Origin: Forficula auricularia
Lineage: Eukaryota; Arthropoda; Insecta; Dermaptera; Forficulidae
Direction of reading: 5' to 3'
DNA length: 64,000 nt
Assembly (NCBI GenBank): GCA_024734495.1
Contig: JALMQS010000070.1
Location: 15,748,306 to 15,812,305, forward strand
In this document: positions 32,409-42,735 of the stretch, piece after piece
Position numbering within the stretch: position 1 is the stretch's first letter
How the letters are laid out: each line of letters opens with the position of its first letter
Notes under the pieces: generated by a model
Databases searched by the model: none
Seen by the model: only the letters and a program-made list of their open reading frames with translations
Told to the model about the DNA's origin: nothing
Program-made: the position numbers and the translations under genes

Positions 32409-32816
32409 TATACATGGTAATTCACGCGGTCGATGGCACTTTAGAAGTTTATGGAAAACGGAACGCAGGATTTTTCTGAAAATTTAGCACCTTACCTGTT
32501 CTATCGATCTAAAATATGTTCAGCATTGCGACGTTTAGGCTTCCATCGAAGGTATAGGAAAATATTAAGAAAAAGTATTTTAATAAAAGGGCGGTTATAA
32601 AAACGTGTTAATATACGGGGTGTTCCATTTAAAAAAATAGAGTTGATACGAGTTTTCGATGGAAGCCGAAACGTCGCAATCCTGAAAATATTTTAGATCG
32701 ATAGAACAGGTAAGAAAATGTATGCTATATTTTCAGAAAAATCCTGCGCTCCGTTTTCCATAAACGTCTAACGTACGGTACAATGAACGTATGAATCACC
32801 CTGTATTTAATGTTTA
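32409..32816. mobile_element. Foldback with possible decayed hammerhead
   Basis: Arms 32,409-32,552 and 32,664-32,816 are inverted and share CCTGTTCTATCGATCTAAAA. The inner edge of the right arm reads GATGGAAGCCGAAACGTCGC, which resembles the stem II-GAAA-CGTC part of the hammerheads elsewhere in the window, but the CUGANGA box is not clear. Confidence 0.55.
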
Positions 32817-33004
32817 ATTGAAATATTGATCTATTAAATTTCTACTTTAAATAATAATAGATAAGAAGTCAACGCTGAATAAGACACTATCCATATGTGA
32901 AGGTGATTCGCAAATTCAAAATAGGCTTTCATTAAAAAAATCTGATAAAGAAACTAGCCCTATATCAAGGTGTGCAAAAGGCCTAGAACCGGTAAGTTTT
33001 ATAT

Positions 33005-33335
33005 ATAAGGTGGTCCTTATTTAGGGTATTTTCTCATTTTGATGCTCCCAGAAGCTCACATTGGTTCAAAATAAAAAAAATATATCCCCCAAGTTTCAGA
33101 TCTCTATGACAATTTTAACTCTACTCGCAAAGTTATATAAGTTTCTCATATGCTATTTAAATGGTAAACTTACATCAATGTGCATTCAGCATAAGTTAAG
33201 ATATCTAGTGATATAGAGAGTCTTAAAACTTGAGGATATTTTTTATTATTTACTTATTTCGAACCAATATGAGCCACTAGGACCATAAAAATATGAAAAT
33301 TTCCTAAATAAGTCCCCCACCACCCTAATATATAT
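33005..33335. mobile_element. Hairpin MITE (GGTGGTCCTTATTTAGG type)
   Basis: Terminal ATAAGGTGGTCCTTATTTAG and its inverse near 33,310-33,333, with arms of about 110 bp. A single diverged arm of the same family lies at 36,830-36,945. Confidence 0.7.
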
Positions 33336-33352
33336 ATATATATATATATACC

Positions 33353-33790
33353 TGGTGAGTTTTTTATCTTGAGACAATCTTATAACTCAAAAACAGTGCA
33401 TTATATGAAAAAAGTTTCAAATAAAAGTTTATTTATATCAAGGGGTAAACTAAACTACACTATTGTTTGTCCACCTAGAACCAGCTTTCAAGGGTATTTC
33501 GAGGTCAACTTCTGTTTTTTTAAACAGTATAAAATGTATAAAAAAAATAGTTTTAATAAAAGTTGTTCAGTTTTTTTGGTAGATTCAAAATATGTACAGA
33601 AACATATAGGTTTCTATTTAAAAAACAGAACTTGACCTCAAAATACTCTTGAAAGCTTGTTCTACGTCGACAAAAAATAGTGTAGTTTAATTTTTCCCTT
33701 GATATAAAAAAACTTTTATTTGAAACTTTTTTCATATAATGCACTGTTTTGGAGTTATAAGACTGTCTCAAGATAAAAAACTCACCCGGT
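33353..33790. mobile_element. Foldback element between TA tracts
   Basis: Arms 33,353-33,515 and 33,622-33,787 are inverted at about 90% identity (ATCTTGAGACAATCTTATAA). The two arms encode mirror-image frames beginning MRQSYNSKTVHYMKKVSNKS, an artefact of the inverted repeat. Flanked by (TA)n on both sides. Confidence 0.75.
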
Positions 33791-33807
33791 TTATATCTGT
33801 ATATATA

Positions 33808-33848
<41 letters not shown>

Positions 33849-34160
33849 TAAAAAAAATAACATGTTAATGAAAATTTATGATATTTTTCGCAGAGTACAT
33901 CTATTTTAAAAGAGAAAAATCAAGAGGTGAATTTAAGCAAAAATCTGAATAAAAAAAAACGCTAAACCTCAAGATAAAAACCCGAAATAATTAACATGGT
34001 AATTTATTAAAATCGTAAATTTATCAAAAATATCGCTTACTTTAAAGTTTTTAATGTATTTTATATATAAAAATATATAATAATATTTTTATACATTTAG
34101 ATATATATTTATTAGAATTTATTTTAAATTACTTTTTTTGTCTTCCATTTAAATTTTAAG

Positions 34161-35088
34161 GTAGGATATGAGGATGAGGACAAATCAGATCTCAATCTGT
34201 TTATAGCAGGTTCAGATACCATCGCCCCTGAAGTTAATGGAGAGTCTTCCATCGGGGAGATTTCGAAAAGTAAAAAACCATACATAATCTGAGTTAATTT
34301 TATTAATATTTTTAAATGTGCATGTGAAATAACTAATTCACTTGTTTACAGAATTAGATGTCATGCAAAAGTCTATTTCCGCTTTGTCGGAGACTATAGC
34401 ATATATGTTTGATGCTATATCGAAAATTCAAAAAAAATTGGATGAATCGACAAGCAAAGACATATCACCTCCACCAAATAAAAGTGGCGGTTTTCACGTG
34501 GGACAGGTAAGTGAATAAAAACAATTAAACTTTATATAAAAAATAAAAGAACTTTAATACTATTATAATATACAGGTTGAACTTGGCATATCTGGAAGCG
34601 GTGTCAAAGTGGATGAACTGGAATGGATGTCCGCCATTTCCAGAAACAATGCCATAGGCATGGTAAAGGCCCTATTACCATGTCTGTTTAAGATTGATGT
34701 TCTCCTTGAGATCAATTACAAAGGAGGTGCCCCAAAAAACAAACTGGGGCAAAATATTTCGGCAAAAAAGCGCCTGGATCCGAAGATTCTTGATGCCTTG
34801 AAATGTGGGTATAAGACATCAATGTCTTATTTGATACTTATTCTTTTTTGTTTCCTCAAATTTAAAAGTTTTATTTTATTTTTTATCCCAATTTTAGATA
34901 GCGTCAACAAAATTTTCCCCGGGAAAATTACGGATGCTGAATTTGGGCAAGCTGTAAATTCTAAAATTACTTCGCTCAGATTCAGAGCGTCTGAGAAAAA
35001 AAAAAAGAAAATTTGCCTCCCCCTGCTGAAGACATTCAGGATTCATTGTAAATCTATTTTAAATAAATCTATTGTAAATCTATTTTAA
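34161..35088 (+). CDS. Spliced BEN-domain-like protein gene, four exons, partial
   Basis: Four exons join in one frame with canonical GT-AG sites: 34,161-34,269, 34,352-34,506 (donor CAG|GTAAGT), 34,576-34,804 and 34,898 onwards. Exon 2 encodes a heptad-like coiled coil (LSETIAYMFDAISKIQKKLD) and a PPP linker. Exon 3 begins VELGISGSGVKV and includes NKLGQNISAKKRLDPKILDA; exon 4 continues VNKIFPGKITDAEFGQAVNS. The order G-x-x-x-KK-LD-P-x-ILDA, then FP, then a helix is how BEN domains end; these are DNA- or chromatin-binding folds of insect regulators, viruses and transposons. The start exon is not identified. The last frame runs into a run of 10 A (about 34,997-35,007), after which another frame (ENLPPPAEDIQDSL, stop near 35,049) looks more natural, suggesting a one-base indel. 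AATAAA signals follow at 35,060-35,095. Confidence 0.55.
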
Positions 35089-35269
35089 ATAAATAAATCG
35101 GATTTGTGAAAACTTTTTGTTTTATTACACTACTGTGTAACAATATACCTCTCATTTACCCTTCCTTTTTAAATATCATTGTGTTTCACTTAAAACCTAC
35201 ACCCCTCTCTTTCCCTGAGTATAACCCAAATATATTAAGAAAATATAATATTCATTTAATAATTCTTCT

Positions 35270-35520
35270 AATATATAAATTATATAATTTAAAATATATT
35301 ATTTTTATAAATTCAAAATACTTCTTTTTTATAAATTTAAAATACATTTTTTTTATAAATTCAAAATATGTTTTTTTTATAAATATAAAGTATATTCTTT
35401 TTATAATTTTAAAATATGTTTTTTTTATAAAAAAAATATGTTCTTTTTATATCCCTAAAATATATAATGAATATATCTGAAAATATATCCAAAACGGCCA
35501 ATTTTTATATATTTTTGTAA
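35270..35520. repeat. AT-rich subterminal short repeats
   Basis: Repeated TTTTTATAAATTTAAAATA-type units of about 28 bp, eight or so in a row, just inside the right end of the candidate TIR element. Confidence 0.7.
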
Positions 35521-35587
35521 TATATTTCGGACATGTCCCAAGAATATAAACAAAACACATTTCGAAAATCTATTTATTTCCATGCGG

Positions 35588-36498
35588 AAGTCGTAAGAAA
35601 AAAGGGTTCCCGAGGGGGGTATCAACCCTTCTGACATAAAATTAAAAATAATTCTAATAGATGACACCCTCTTATGATTTTCTTTGAAACTTAAATATCT
35701 GTAATAATCTCTATTTTTAATATTTTCAGGAAAACATGATATTCATTAGTATCCATATTGATTTCTCCTTATTTACTATTTGTTGTTTAGTAATGAAAAT
35801 AAAATGTTTCCCCTTCAACAGGATAACTTTATTTTTGTTGTCCACTTTGTTTTTAGCCTATTAAAAAATATGAGTAATAAAATGTGGTTTTCAATTTTGA
35901 TTTCAATGTTATTATTATATTATATAATTATTAGGTATATCAGTATTCATGGGATTGTTTTCGCGGATTTTTATTTATTATGGGATTTCTAATAAATGAA
36001 TAATATTATGAGTTAATTATAAATATTTAAATATAAATCTACATAATAGTGAAATTGATTATCTAGTTAACGCTGAATTATTCCTCTCATTACATAAGTG
36101 TTAAGGAAGATTCTCAGAATCAACCCGGAAACAATCAGAATATATAGAGAATGGTATAATAAAAAATAATAATAGATGTTAACAGCAACAAAAATTAGAG
36201 GATGAAGTAAAAATTAGTATGAGAAATTTGACAAGTTTTTGTCAGAGAGATGTTCGAGCTAGAAATTGGGAAGGCAGAGAGATGGAGTTTTTTAATAAAA
36301 ACATACCATATCTGTCAAATGTTAGCTCATTAGCTACAACTGTTTGATTGCTTCAAGGATGACATTTTTTTTAATTTTCTCTATTCCTGAACCGTAAATT
36401 CTGAAGTTTAAAATTTCAAAATCTAAACAGTTCATTGTTTTGAAAATACAAACATTATATCACCAGAACGAACTTTCATTCTTAAATTATCTGAATCT
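35588..36498. other. No gene; scrap of SINE
   Basis: Positions 35,603-35,660 (GGTTCCCGAGGGGGGTATCA, CCCTTCTGACAT) resemble the SINE-like piece at 40.4 kb. The rest is AT-rich. Confidence 0.35.
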
Positions 36499-36735
36499 AA
36501 TTTGAAACTCTGTAGACTTTATCTTTGTAATAGTAGCTATCCTTCAGAATTTTTACAGATTTTTAGCTATTAGAATTTTGGAGTTACATTTAGATAAAAT
36601 ACTGCTATATATCTTAGTAGGTATTAGTAAGTTATAGACTCCAAAATTATAATAGCTAAAAATCTGTAAAAATTATGAGGGGTAGCTACTATTATAAGGA
36701 GAGTCTACAGAGTTTCAAATTTTTTGAATCATTAC
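36499..36735. mobile_element. Hairpin MITE
   Basis: Arms 36,499-36,585 and 36,636-36,735 pair over CAGATTTTTAGCTATTA and GAAACTCTGTAGACT. Non-coding. An arm of the 33.0-kb hairpin family follows at 36,830-36,945. Confidence 0.7.
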
Positions 36736-37013
36736 TTTTGCCAGAATAAAAAATTGATCGTTCAATGCCAAAAAACCCCATGTTATTTAGATGGGAAACT
36801 TAATCGCTGTGTAGCACTAGGTTAAAATTGAGATAGAAACTTGAAACTCGGGGGATATTTTTTTTTATTTATTTCTAACCATATGAGCACCTGTCAGAGT
36901 AAATATTCGAAAATATCCAAAATAAGGACCACCCTACCGTTAATGTTCATTATTATTAAGAAAACCTGTGATTTTGATTTGTTTGCAGGAATCTTTTTAA
37001 TGATTTTTTAACA

Positions 37014-37610
37014 CTCCCTCCGTCCGGAAATATGGTATACATTTGAAAAATAATCTTAGATTATTCAGAGTTTCGAAAGCAACTGGCAATACTCATTATA
37101 TTGTTATTGTTTACATTGATAACTAAAATATCCTAACATATTTGACAGACGTTGCTTTTGTGTTGAGCTGGAATTTGAAGATCAAATATTAGTTTTTTAA
37201 GAAAAATAAAATAGTCACCGCTATAATTTCAAAATTGAAAATTTTAACTCAAAAAACGTGAATTTACAAAGAAGAGAAGCCAAATCGAATCAATTGACTA
37301 TTGAACAACGTCATGGTATCTTGCAACATATATTACAATATTTGAAGAGCAAAGAAAAACTTTGTCGTGAGGGTCGATTAGTTGAAAAGTATATATGTTC
37401 AGAAGAAGCGGTCAACAAGGCTAAATTTCACTTTAACCAAATTTGGATTACCCTAAAATGGTTTGTATTTAGTTATATTATAATAATAAAATGAATTTAA
37501 TATTTTTTTATATTTAATTTTAGTATTATTTGATTTTTTTCGCAAATGTATACCATATTTTCGGACAATAAAAATCGCGAAATGTATACCATATTTCCGG
37601 ACGGAGGGAG
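37014..37610. mobile_element. Stowaway-like mariner element
   Basis: Ends are CTCCCTCCGTCCGGAAATAT and its inverse, with a further inner inverted block GGTATACATTT / AAATGTATACC. CTCCCTCCGT is the hallmark terminus of plant Stowaway elements (Tc1/mariner family). The right flank is TA; the left is CA, perhaps a mutated TA. The 597-bp body contains a coding-like frame (37,258-37,460). The right end carries a second, internal copy of the terminal block (37,541-37,565). Confidence 0.65.
37258..37460 (+). pseudogene. N-terminal fragment of a Stowaway-type mariner transposase
   Basis: The frame reads QRREAKSNQLTIEQRHGILQ, later GRLVEKYICSEEAVNKAKFH and then FNQIW. Plant-type mariner transposases begin with this pattern: L-x2-x-QR-x2-I-x2-x-L followed by G-x-L-x-(18-20)-V-x-RIW, a helix-turn-helix. 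The match is by eye and partial. The frame is cut after the first domain, so it is non-functional. There is no good ATG; the frame is open from a GTG. Confidence 0.4.
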
Positions 37611-37617
37611 TATCAGT

Positions 37618-37695
37618 TATTCGAATTTTTTTATTATACTCGAAATCCAATGTCCGGATAATCCGCACTAGGGATAATCGGGAGTTTACTGTATA
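37618..37695. mobile_element. pogo/Tigger-like terminus
   Basis: Read on the minus strand: CAGTAAACTCCCGATTATCC with TA next to it. This is the terminal motif of pogo/Tigger-type elements. Only one convincing end is present. Confidence 0.45.
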
Positions 37696-38300
37696 TGAGT
37701 ATGGAGACAGAAGAATCATGAAATAATTATTGTTCATTTTTCAAACACTTCGAAACAAGAAAAGCTAAACAAATTGACATTTTTGAGAGGACTCAGCATT
37801 ATGGTCGCTCGAAGGGGGATTAGTTTGGTCGATGGAGATGAGATGCATCAAACCAATAAGTTTTATTTTTATAGCCAGAAAAAAAATCAGGGCCAATAGG
37901 TAAGTTTTTTGTGTGACAAATTACTTATTAGCACTTAAAAAAGCAATCAAGCTTTTCGACTAAAACCAATACGGATACAAACAAATGATTTTGCTTAAAA
38001 ATGTCAGACGATCAAGCATTTAGGTATGTTTAGCAAAAATCACACCTGACATAATCAGAAATATGCATTGCGTGTCAAGTTCAAATTTCACATTGATCAA
38101 CAAAATTTCCTTGATATATTCCTTTAGGTATGAGGAATCGATAAATATTATTTTTCATTTTATTAAATTATTATAGGTAAAATTATTTTTTTTGTAAAAA
38201 TTTTCATAAATGAGTCAAAGTATTGAAATCCTATAATTTAATCCTTGATTTTTACTTAAACTTTTAGAACATGATTTTGTTGATAACTAATCACTTTGCT
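37696..38300. other. No gene
   Basis: AT-rich, no assignable feature. Confidence 0.3.
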
Positions 38301-38700
38301 CTTTTTCATCATCATCATTGAGTATACAGTCCTAAGACTGGTTTGATGCAACAATCCATCTCCACTCGACTCTGTCCCCCGCCAGCTGTTTGACCTCTCT
38401 AAATGTCTGGCATCCCATATCCCCAATTATTTGGTTGAAATATTCTAAACTGGGTCTTCCCCTTCCCCTTTTCTTTCCCACCTCCCCCTCCAAGATATCC
38501 CTAAGCAGTCCCCCATGTCTCAGTGTGTGCCCCATCATCTAACCTCTTCTCTTCTTCAGACTCTTCCACAGGGTTCTTCTTTCTCCGATTCTTCCAAGAA
38601 CTTCTTCATTTGTAATTTTATCCATCCATTTGATATTCATCATTCTTCTTCTTCTTGCTCTTTTTATGATTTGAATAACTTCGATTTAAGCCACTTATAT
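38300..38700 (-). mobile_element. LINE, 5'-truncated 3' end
   Basis: Minus-strand insertion carrying the end of ORF2 and a short 3' untranslated region ending in (ATG)n, at 38,307-38,319 as CAT on the plus strand. Such trinucleotide tails occur in several non-LTR clades. Confidence 0.7.
38332..38692 (-). pseudogene. Non-LTR retrotransposon ORF2 C-terminus
   Basis: The frame contains NEEVLGRIGERRTLWKSLKK RRG, a stop codon, then GHTLRHGGLLRDILEGEVG and KKRGRGRPSLEY. This is the well-known NEEVL-R...RRxxWxGHxLRHxxLL...GKRGRGRPR stretch downstream of the reverse transcriptase palm in many insect LINEs. The in-frame TAG replaces the conserved position after RRG, so the copy is dead. The catalytic domain (YXDD) is missing because of 5' truncation. 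The exact clade cannot be fixed from this part. Confidence 0.8.
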
Positions 38701-39097
38701 TAGCGGCTATCAAAACCGCTAGTAAGCGAAAGATCCCTGATAGTACAGAGATGGATATTTATTGAATTCTATTGCCTTTGACCTATTTTGGTCTTCAGGC
38801 TATACATAAACATTGACAATTCATATATATTTTTAATTGTACAATAATCTATATGCATACCGTTGTTAAACCTGGACGATTGGAGAGGCAGAGAGAAAAA
38901 GACTGCGGAAGCCTTCCTAATGTGGTGGTACAGATGAATCTTAAAGATTAAACGAGTGGATAGATGAAACGAGCAAGTTCTGGAAAAATTGGAGAAATGA
39001 GAACACTGGCAGAATCTTAAAAAAAGAAGAAATGATAGAGAGGATTGTTAAAGAATATTTTAGAGAGCGAAAAAGGACAAAAATAAAAAAAATAAGA

Positions 39098-39945
39098 AAT
39101 CAAAAATCAAATAAAATGCACTAAAAGATATAAAATAATTATCTAATTTAGTTACAACTAAACAAAAATTGTTACATGAAATCACGTTTTGAAGTCGGTG
39201 CCAAACATATACATTTTATGAATCGAACTCGACTGATCTTATTTAGGGCCGGTTGTATGTCGCAAAGTAAATGCTTGTTACAACTAACAAAGGGTAGATG
39301 GTAAATGGAGAGACTGGATGGGCAATCAGATGACCCATTGTTAGTTGTAAAAAGCACTTACTTTGCGACATACAACCGCCATTAGTACGTTTGGCGGGTA
39401 ATGAAGACAACATCACGTAAGCTCGCTTATATAGTTTGTTTGGCACCGACTTCAAAAAGTGATTTCATGTTAATATTTCGTCGTTTAGTTATAACTAAAT
39501 TAGATAATTATTTAATACCTTTTAGTGCATTTTATTTGATTTTTGAGTTTTTATTATTTTATTTGTTGCATTTAATTTTTTGAAGTCGGTTTTTTTTCCT
39601 AAAAATTATTTTTATTTTTCTCTTTTTAGTGATGTTAACAATAAGTGACTTAAGATAATACCTTGCATGGATCTCAGAAGAAAGCGTCGGGCGAAAGAAT
39701 CAGAAAATGATAATAAACTTCAATTAATAAACAGAGAAATTCTCTCCAAGTGTTAGTGGGTTTTAAATGAACGTTTTAAGATTGTTTTTTTTTTTTTATA
39801 AAAGATTTAATTTATTATAATTTCGAAATAATTTAGAATTGAAGATTTACGTTATTTTATCATTGATCATATCATCAGAACTTGACCAAATTAATATGGG
39901 ACCACCCCTAAGGCACCCCTTCCAATAAAAAAAAGAATCATCGAA
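39098..39945 (+). repeat. C repeat, copy 3, with a MITE in the palindrome loop
   Basis: The palindrome (about 39,098-39,555) has the same arms as copies 1 and 2, and its tail continues to about 39,945. A type-A MITE at 39,245-39,381 sits in the loop with TTA at both sides. Copy 2 shows the uninterrupted loop (CTTAGTACGTTTGG). Confidence 0.7.
39245..39381. mobile_element. Hairpin MITE, type A
   Basis: GGGCCGGTTGTATGTCGCAA to TTGCGACATACAACCG, shortened inner part, TTA target duplication. Confidence 0.8.
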
Positions 39946-41196
39946 ATCGGTCAATGTGGCAAGAAGTTCTCGCTGAATAAAGATCAAAGCTTTGAGTAAA
40001 ATTTTATCTACTAGTGTTATATTTGTCAGATTTTTTCCTCCACCTTGCTTTTTGGCACTTGGGTTTAATTTCCTTATGGTATCTAATAAAAACTTTGCAT
40101 GACAACTCGGATTTAGCAGTTAACACTCTCTTGTAATTTCATTAGAAAAATAAATTTTAAACTTTTATATTCATAATGGCATGAATCATTTCCATTGCCA
40201 TTTAAAATTCGACTCACCTTATAATCTGTATTTAAGCTAAATGGCATGGCAATGAGTTTAAATTTAGAACCTCTAATTTAGGACTGCTAAATTTTACAAA
40301 TGGAGTCTTTGAGTGAAATATTTATAACGTCAGATTGGTCCACCTCACAGGCTAGACTGGTCCGGATTGTTATTTTTGGCACTCGGGTTCAATTCCCGAG
40401 AACGTGAATAAAACCCTTCTGACATGTAATAATAATTATCCATGACAATTCGGATTCAGTAGTTACACTCTTGTGATTTCTTTAAAATATTTTTGTTTTT
40501 GTAACAAACACATACAAATATACATATTGCATAGAAAAGAATAAGAAAATAGGAAGTTTATTAACTATTTATATTATATAATTTGAAATATATAAATTAT
40601 AGTTTATAATTCATCAGTTGGAATATTAAATTAATTTCCTGGAAATTACAAAAAACAAAAACAATATGTCATTCTCATATTAATCAGAATCATGTATATA
40701 ATGATAAAATGTTTACTACAAGATTTTTCTGGCGTATAAAGAATAAAAGAACGCAATTTTGAAAAATTTAAGAAAGGTCAGTCAGCAGCTGTTTAAACTC
40801 CCCCTTATAGATGGGGCCCCATAAAAATTTTTTAAGGCTCAATTTAATAATTTTTAGGATGCAGTTATTTAATTTTTCTAAGAAACAATTATTTTTGTAT
40901 TACTTTTAGTTTTTAATTTACCATCTCTTGAATCAAAAATTGTAATTTTTTACTGCATACTTTCTTCATCCCTATACTTTCATAACTTTTCTTGAAATGT
41001 GAAACTCAAAATTTGGGGCGATTCGGAGCAATGTAGTGAGAAACCCTTAATTTTAAATAAATATGGTATATAGATAGCAATTTCATGAAAATATATTCAA
41101 TTTTCAAAATTGGTAGTAGAGTACCTACTTATTCTATCTTTAAGATATAAAATTTTAAGTATGAATAAATAAACACAAGATATTATACTCTAAGTA
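39946..41196. other. No gene; SINE-like segment at 40,325-40,470
   Basis: CCACCTCACAGGCTAGACTG, a B-box-like GGTTCAATTCC (40,388-40,398) and CCCTTCTGACATGTAATAAT form a decayed tRNA-like SINE family also seen at 2.5, 35.6 and 40.06 kb. The rest is AT-rich. Confidence 0.4.
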
Positions 41197-41458
41197 CAGG
41201 GGTGTCCAACCTTTTGGCTTACTCGTTCCACATTTGAAGAAAAAAATTCGCAGATAAAATATACTAATACCTACTATTAATATTTGTTAATCAAAAAAGA
41301 TAGTTATTACTTAATTGAAAAGTTTTTGTTTTGCCGAGAGTAGCAGAGTTGTTGATTCACAAAGAGAAACAAAGAGGTTGTCCTCTGCTTGATGCAAATA
41401 AACATACACACATATATATCGAGATGATATATCTGTATATATATTATTTATTTGTTTG

Positions 41459-41497
41459 AGACTATAGTTTCGTAGACTTGGTCTTCATCATCAGTCT
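41459..41497 (-). ncRNA. Small hammerhead ribozyme, one stem II mismatch
   Basis: The minus strand reads CTGATGA, stem II GAAGAC/GTCTAC (one mismatch to its partner), GAAA and CTATAGTC. Inverse of the intact motif at 41,594-41,632. Confidence 0.6.
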
Positions 41498-41593
41498 TTT
41501 TTTAATTATAAATGGTTTTCATGGAGTCAATATCGTATGGATATTGACTCCATGAAATAACATTTATAATTAAAAAAGAAAAAAAGAAAAAAA

Positions 41594-41632
41594 GACTGAT
41601 GATGAAGACCAAGTCTTCGAAACTATAGTCTC
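41594..41632 (+). ncRNA. Small hammerhead ribozyme, palindromic stem III
   Basis: CTGATGA (41,596-602), one extra T, stem II GAAGAC (604-609) with GTCTTC (613-618) closed by a CAA loop, GAAA (619-622), then CTATAGTC. ACTATAGT is fully self-complementary, so stem III could pair within or between molecules. Cleavage is expected after C41,630. Stem I is short (GA/TC), with an A-rich upstream strand, so in vitro activity is uncertain. Confidence 0.7.
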
Positions 41633-42735
41633 AAACAAATAAATAATATATATATACAGATATATCATCTCGATATATATGTGTGTATGTTTATTTGCAT
41701 CAAGCAGAAGACAACCTCTTTGTTCCTCTTTGTGAATAGTTAATACTGTAGAATAATGATATCCAGCACAATAAAAAGAATATATTATGTAGACTTGAGG
41801 TGTTTTTTTTATTTTTGGAATCATTAAATTATCCAAAAGATATACCTTGTCTCTGATGAAGGTTTGAACAATTCTCAAAAATGCAGTTGTCAAAAGAAAT
41901 ACACAAAACGCGACACCAATAAAACACAAAAATTAAGGCACTTGACCCGCTGGCTGCTCAACTCGAAATGAAATAAATGCAATTCAAAAGGGAAAAGAAT
42001 CCAGTTACTTGATTAGATATCAGAAAGAAAAATAATTCCAGAAAAAATAAAAGCGTATGCAAGACATTCCCAATTGGTTTGAGATTGTTTTAAAAAAAAT
42101 AGCCTGGGTGTCAAATGATTTTTATTTAACTTTTCGTCATTGATTAAAAATCAAAATTTTGGAGGAATAAACTTTGAAATAAATATTTAATAAATAAAAT
42201 AACAAATAACCATCTAATTGTAATAAATTCTATCACACATTTACAAAATCAAATACAGTTTTACAGGTGTTATGGCCACCTATTATTATTGGTTAAAAAT
42301 ATACACTACCCAACCATACAATCACTAACAGACATTTTGACTAAATAATTAAAATCTTTAAAAATATAAATCTTCAATATACGGTATCTAAATTGTAGTA
42401 TTTCTATACATTTAATCAGAAATTTAGCAGGTAAAAAATTTATATCTAATGAAAATCGATTCATAAATAGACTAAAATGGTGATTATTTTTCCGAGTCTT
42501 GAAATATAGTTCCAGATTCAAAATTTAAAATTATCACTTTTATTTTTCGAGAACTTTTCAGTTGATTTTCAGATTTCTTATTTTAGAGAAAAAAAATCAT
42601 CAGAGCAAATTGTTTCAGATACAATTTCTAGTAAGTAGATATAATGTTTTAAAGAGGATTATGATTTTATGTCGGGCCGGATTCATTGCAATGCTGGGCC
42701 ACATGCGGCTCGCCGGCCGCGGGTTGGCCAGCTCT

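Larger units (their letters stand above)
29996..35587. mobile_element. Candidate 5.6-kb TIR element carrying a BEN-like gene
   Basis: The outer ends are inverse: TATGGAAATAAATAGATTTT then CGAAATATGTTTT (from 29,998) against its near-identical inverse at 35,550-35,587. Inside each end lies an AT-rich subterminal zone of short repeats (30,020-30,330; 35,270-35,520). The interior holds a seven-unit minisatellite, several younger insertions and a spliced gene at 34,161-35,088. No transposase is visible and no clean target duplication was found, so calling it one element is inference from the matching ends. Confidence 0.4.
41311..41736. mobile_element. Penelope-type inverted repeat with two hammerheads
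   Basis: Long inverted arms run from GCAGAG..., through CTTGATGCAAATAAACATA, TATATCGAGATGATATATC and TATTTGTTTGAGACTATAG, into a hammerhead on each side, then a perfect palindrome around ATATTGACTCCATGAA. Shorter relatives of the arms (CTTGATGCAAATAAACATA) lie at 47.84, 48.93, 49.80 and 51.70 kb. Confidence 0.75.
41197..42735. mobile_element. Non-autonomous hAT element with nested Penelope repeat
   Basis: Ends CAGGGGTGTCCAACC and GGTTGGCCAGCTCTG, with imperfect flanking duplications around TCTAAG. The interior aligns, inverted, with 23,059-23,894, except for a ribozyme-bearing insert at 41,311-41,736 flanked by TAGTTATTAC / TAGTTAATAC. The 23-kb copy shows the empty site. Confidence 0.8.

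Noticed and set aside
32640..32700. Intact hammerhead at the 32.6-kb foldback
   Set aside because: GAAACGTC and a short stem are present but no CUGANGA box; listed only as possible decay.
33369..33771. Two opposed frames with the same N-terminus
   Set aside because: They are the two arms of one inverted repeat read in opposite directions.
35106..35480. 124-codon frame
   Set aside because: Made of AT-rich short repeats (repeated FINSKY-type words).
41570..41929. 119-codon minus-strand frame
   Set aside because: Runs through a Penelope-type arm and hAT non-coding body.
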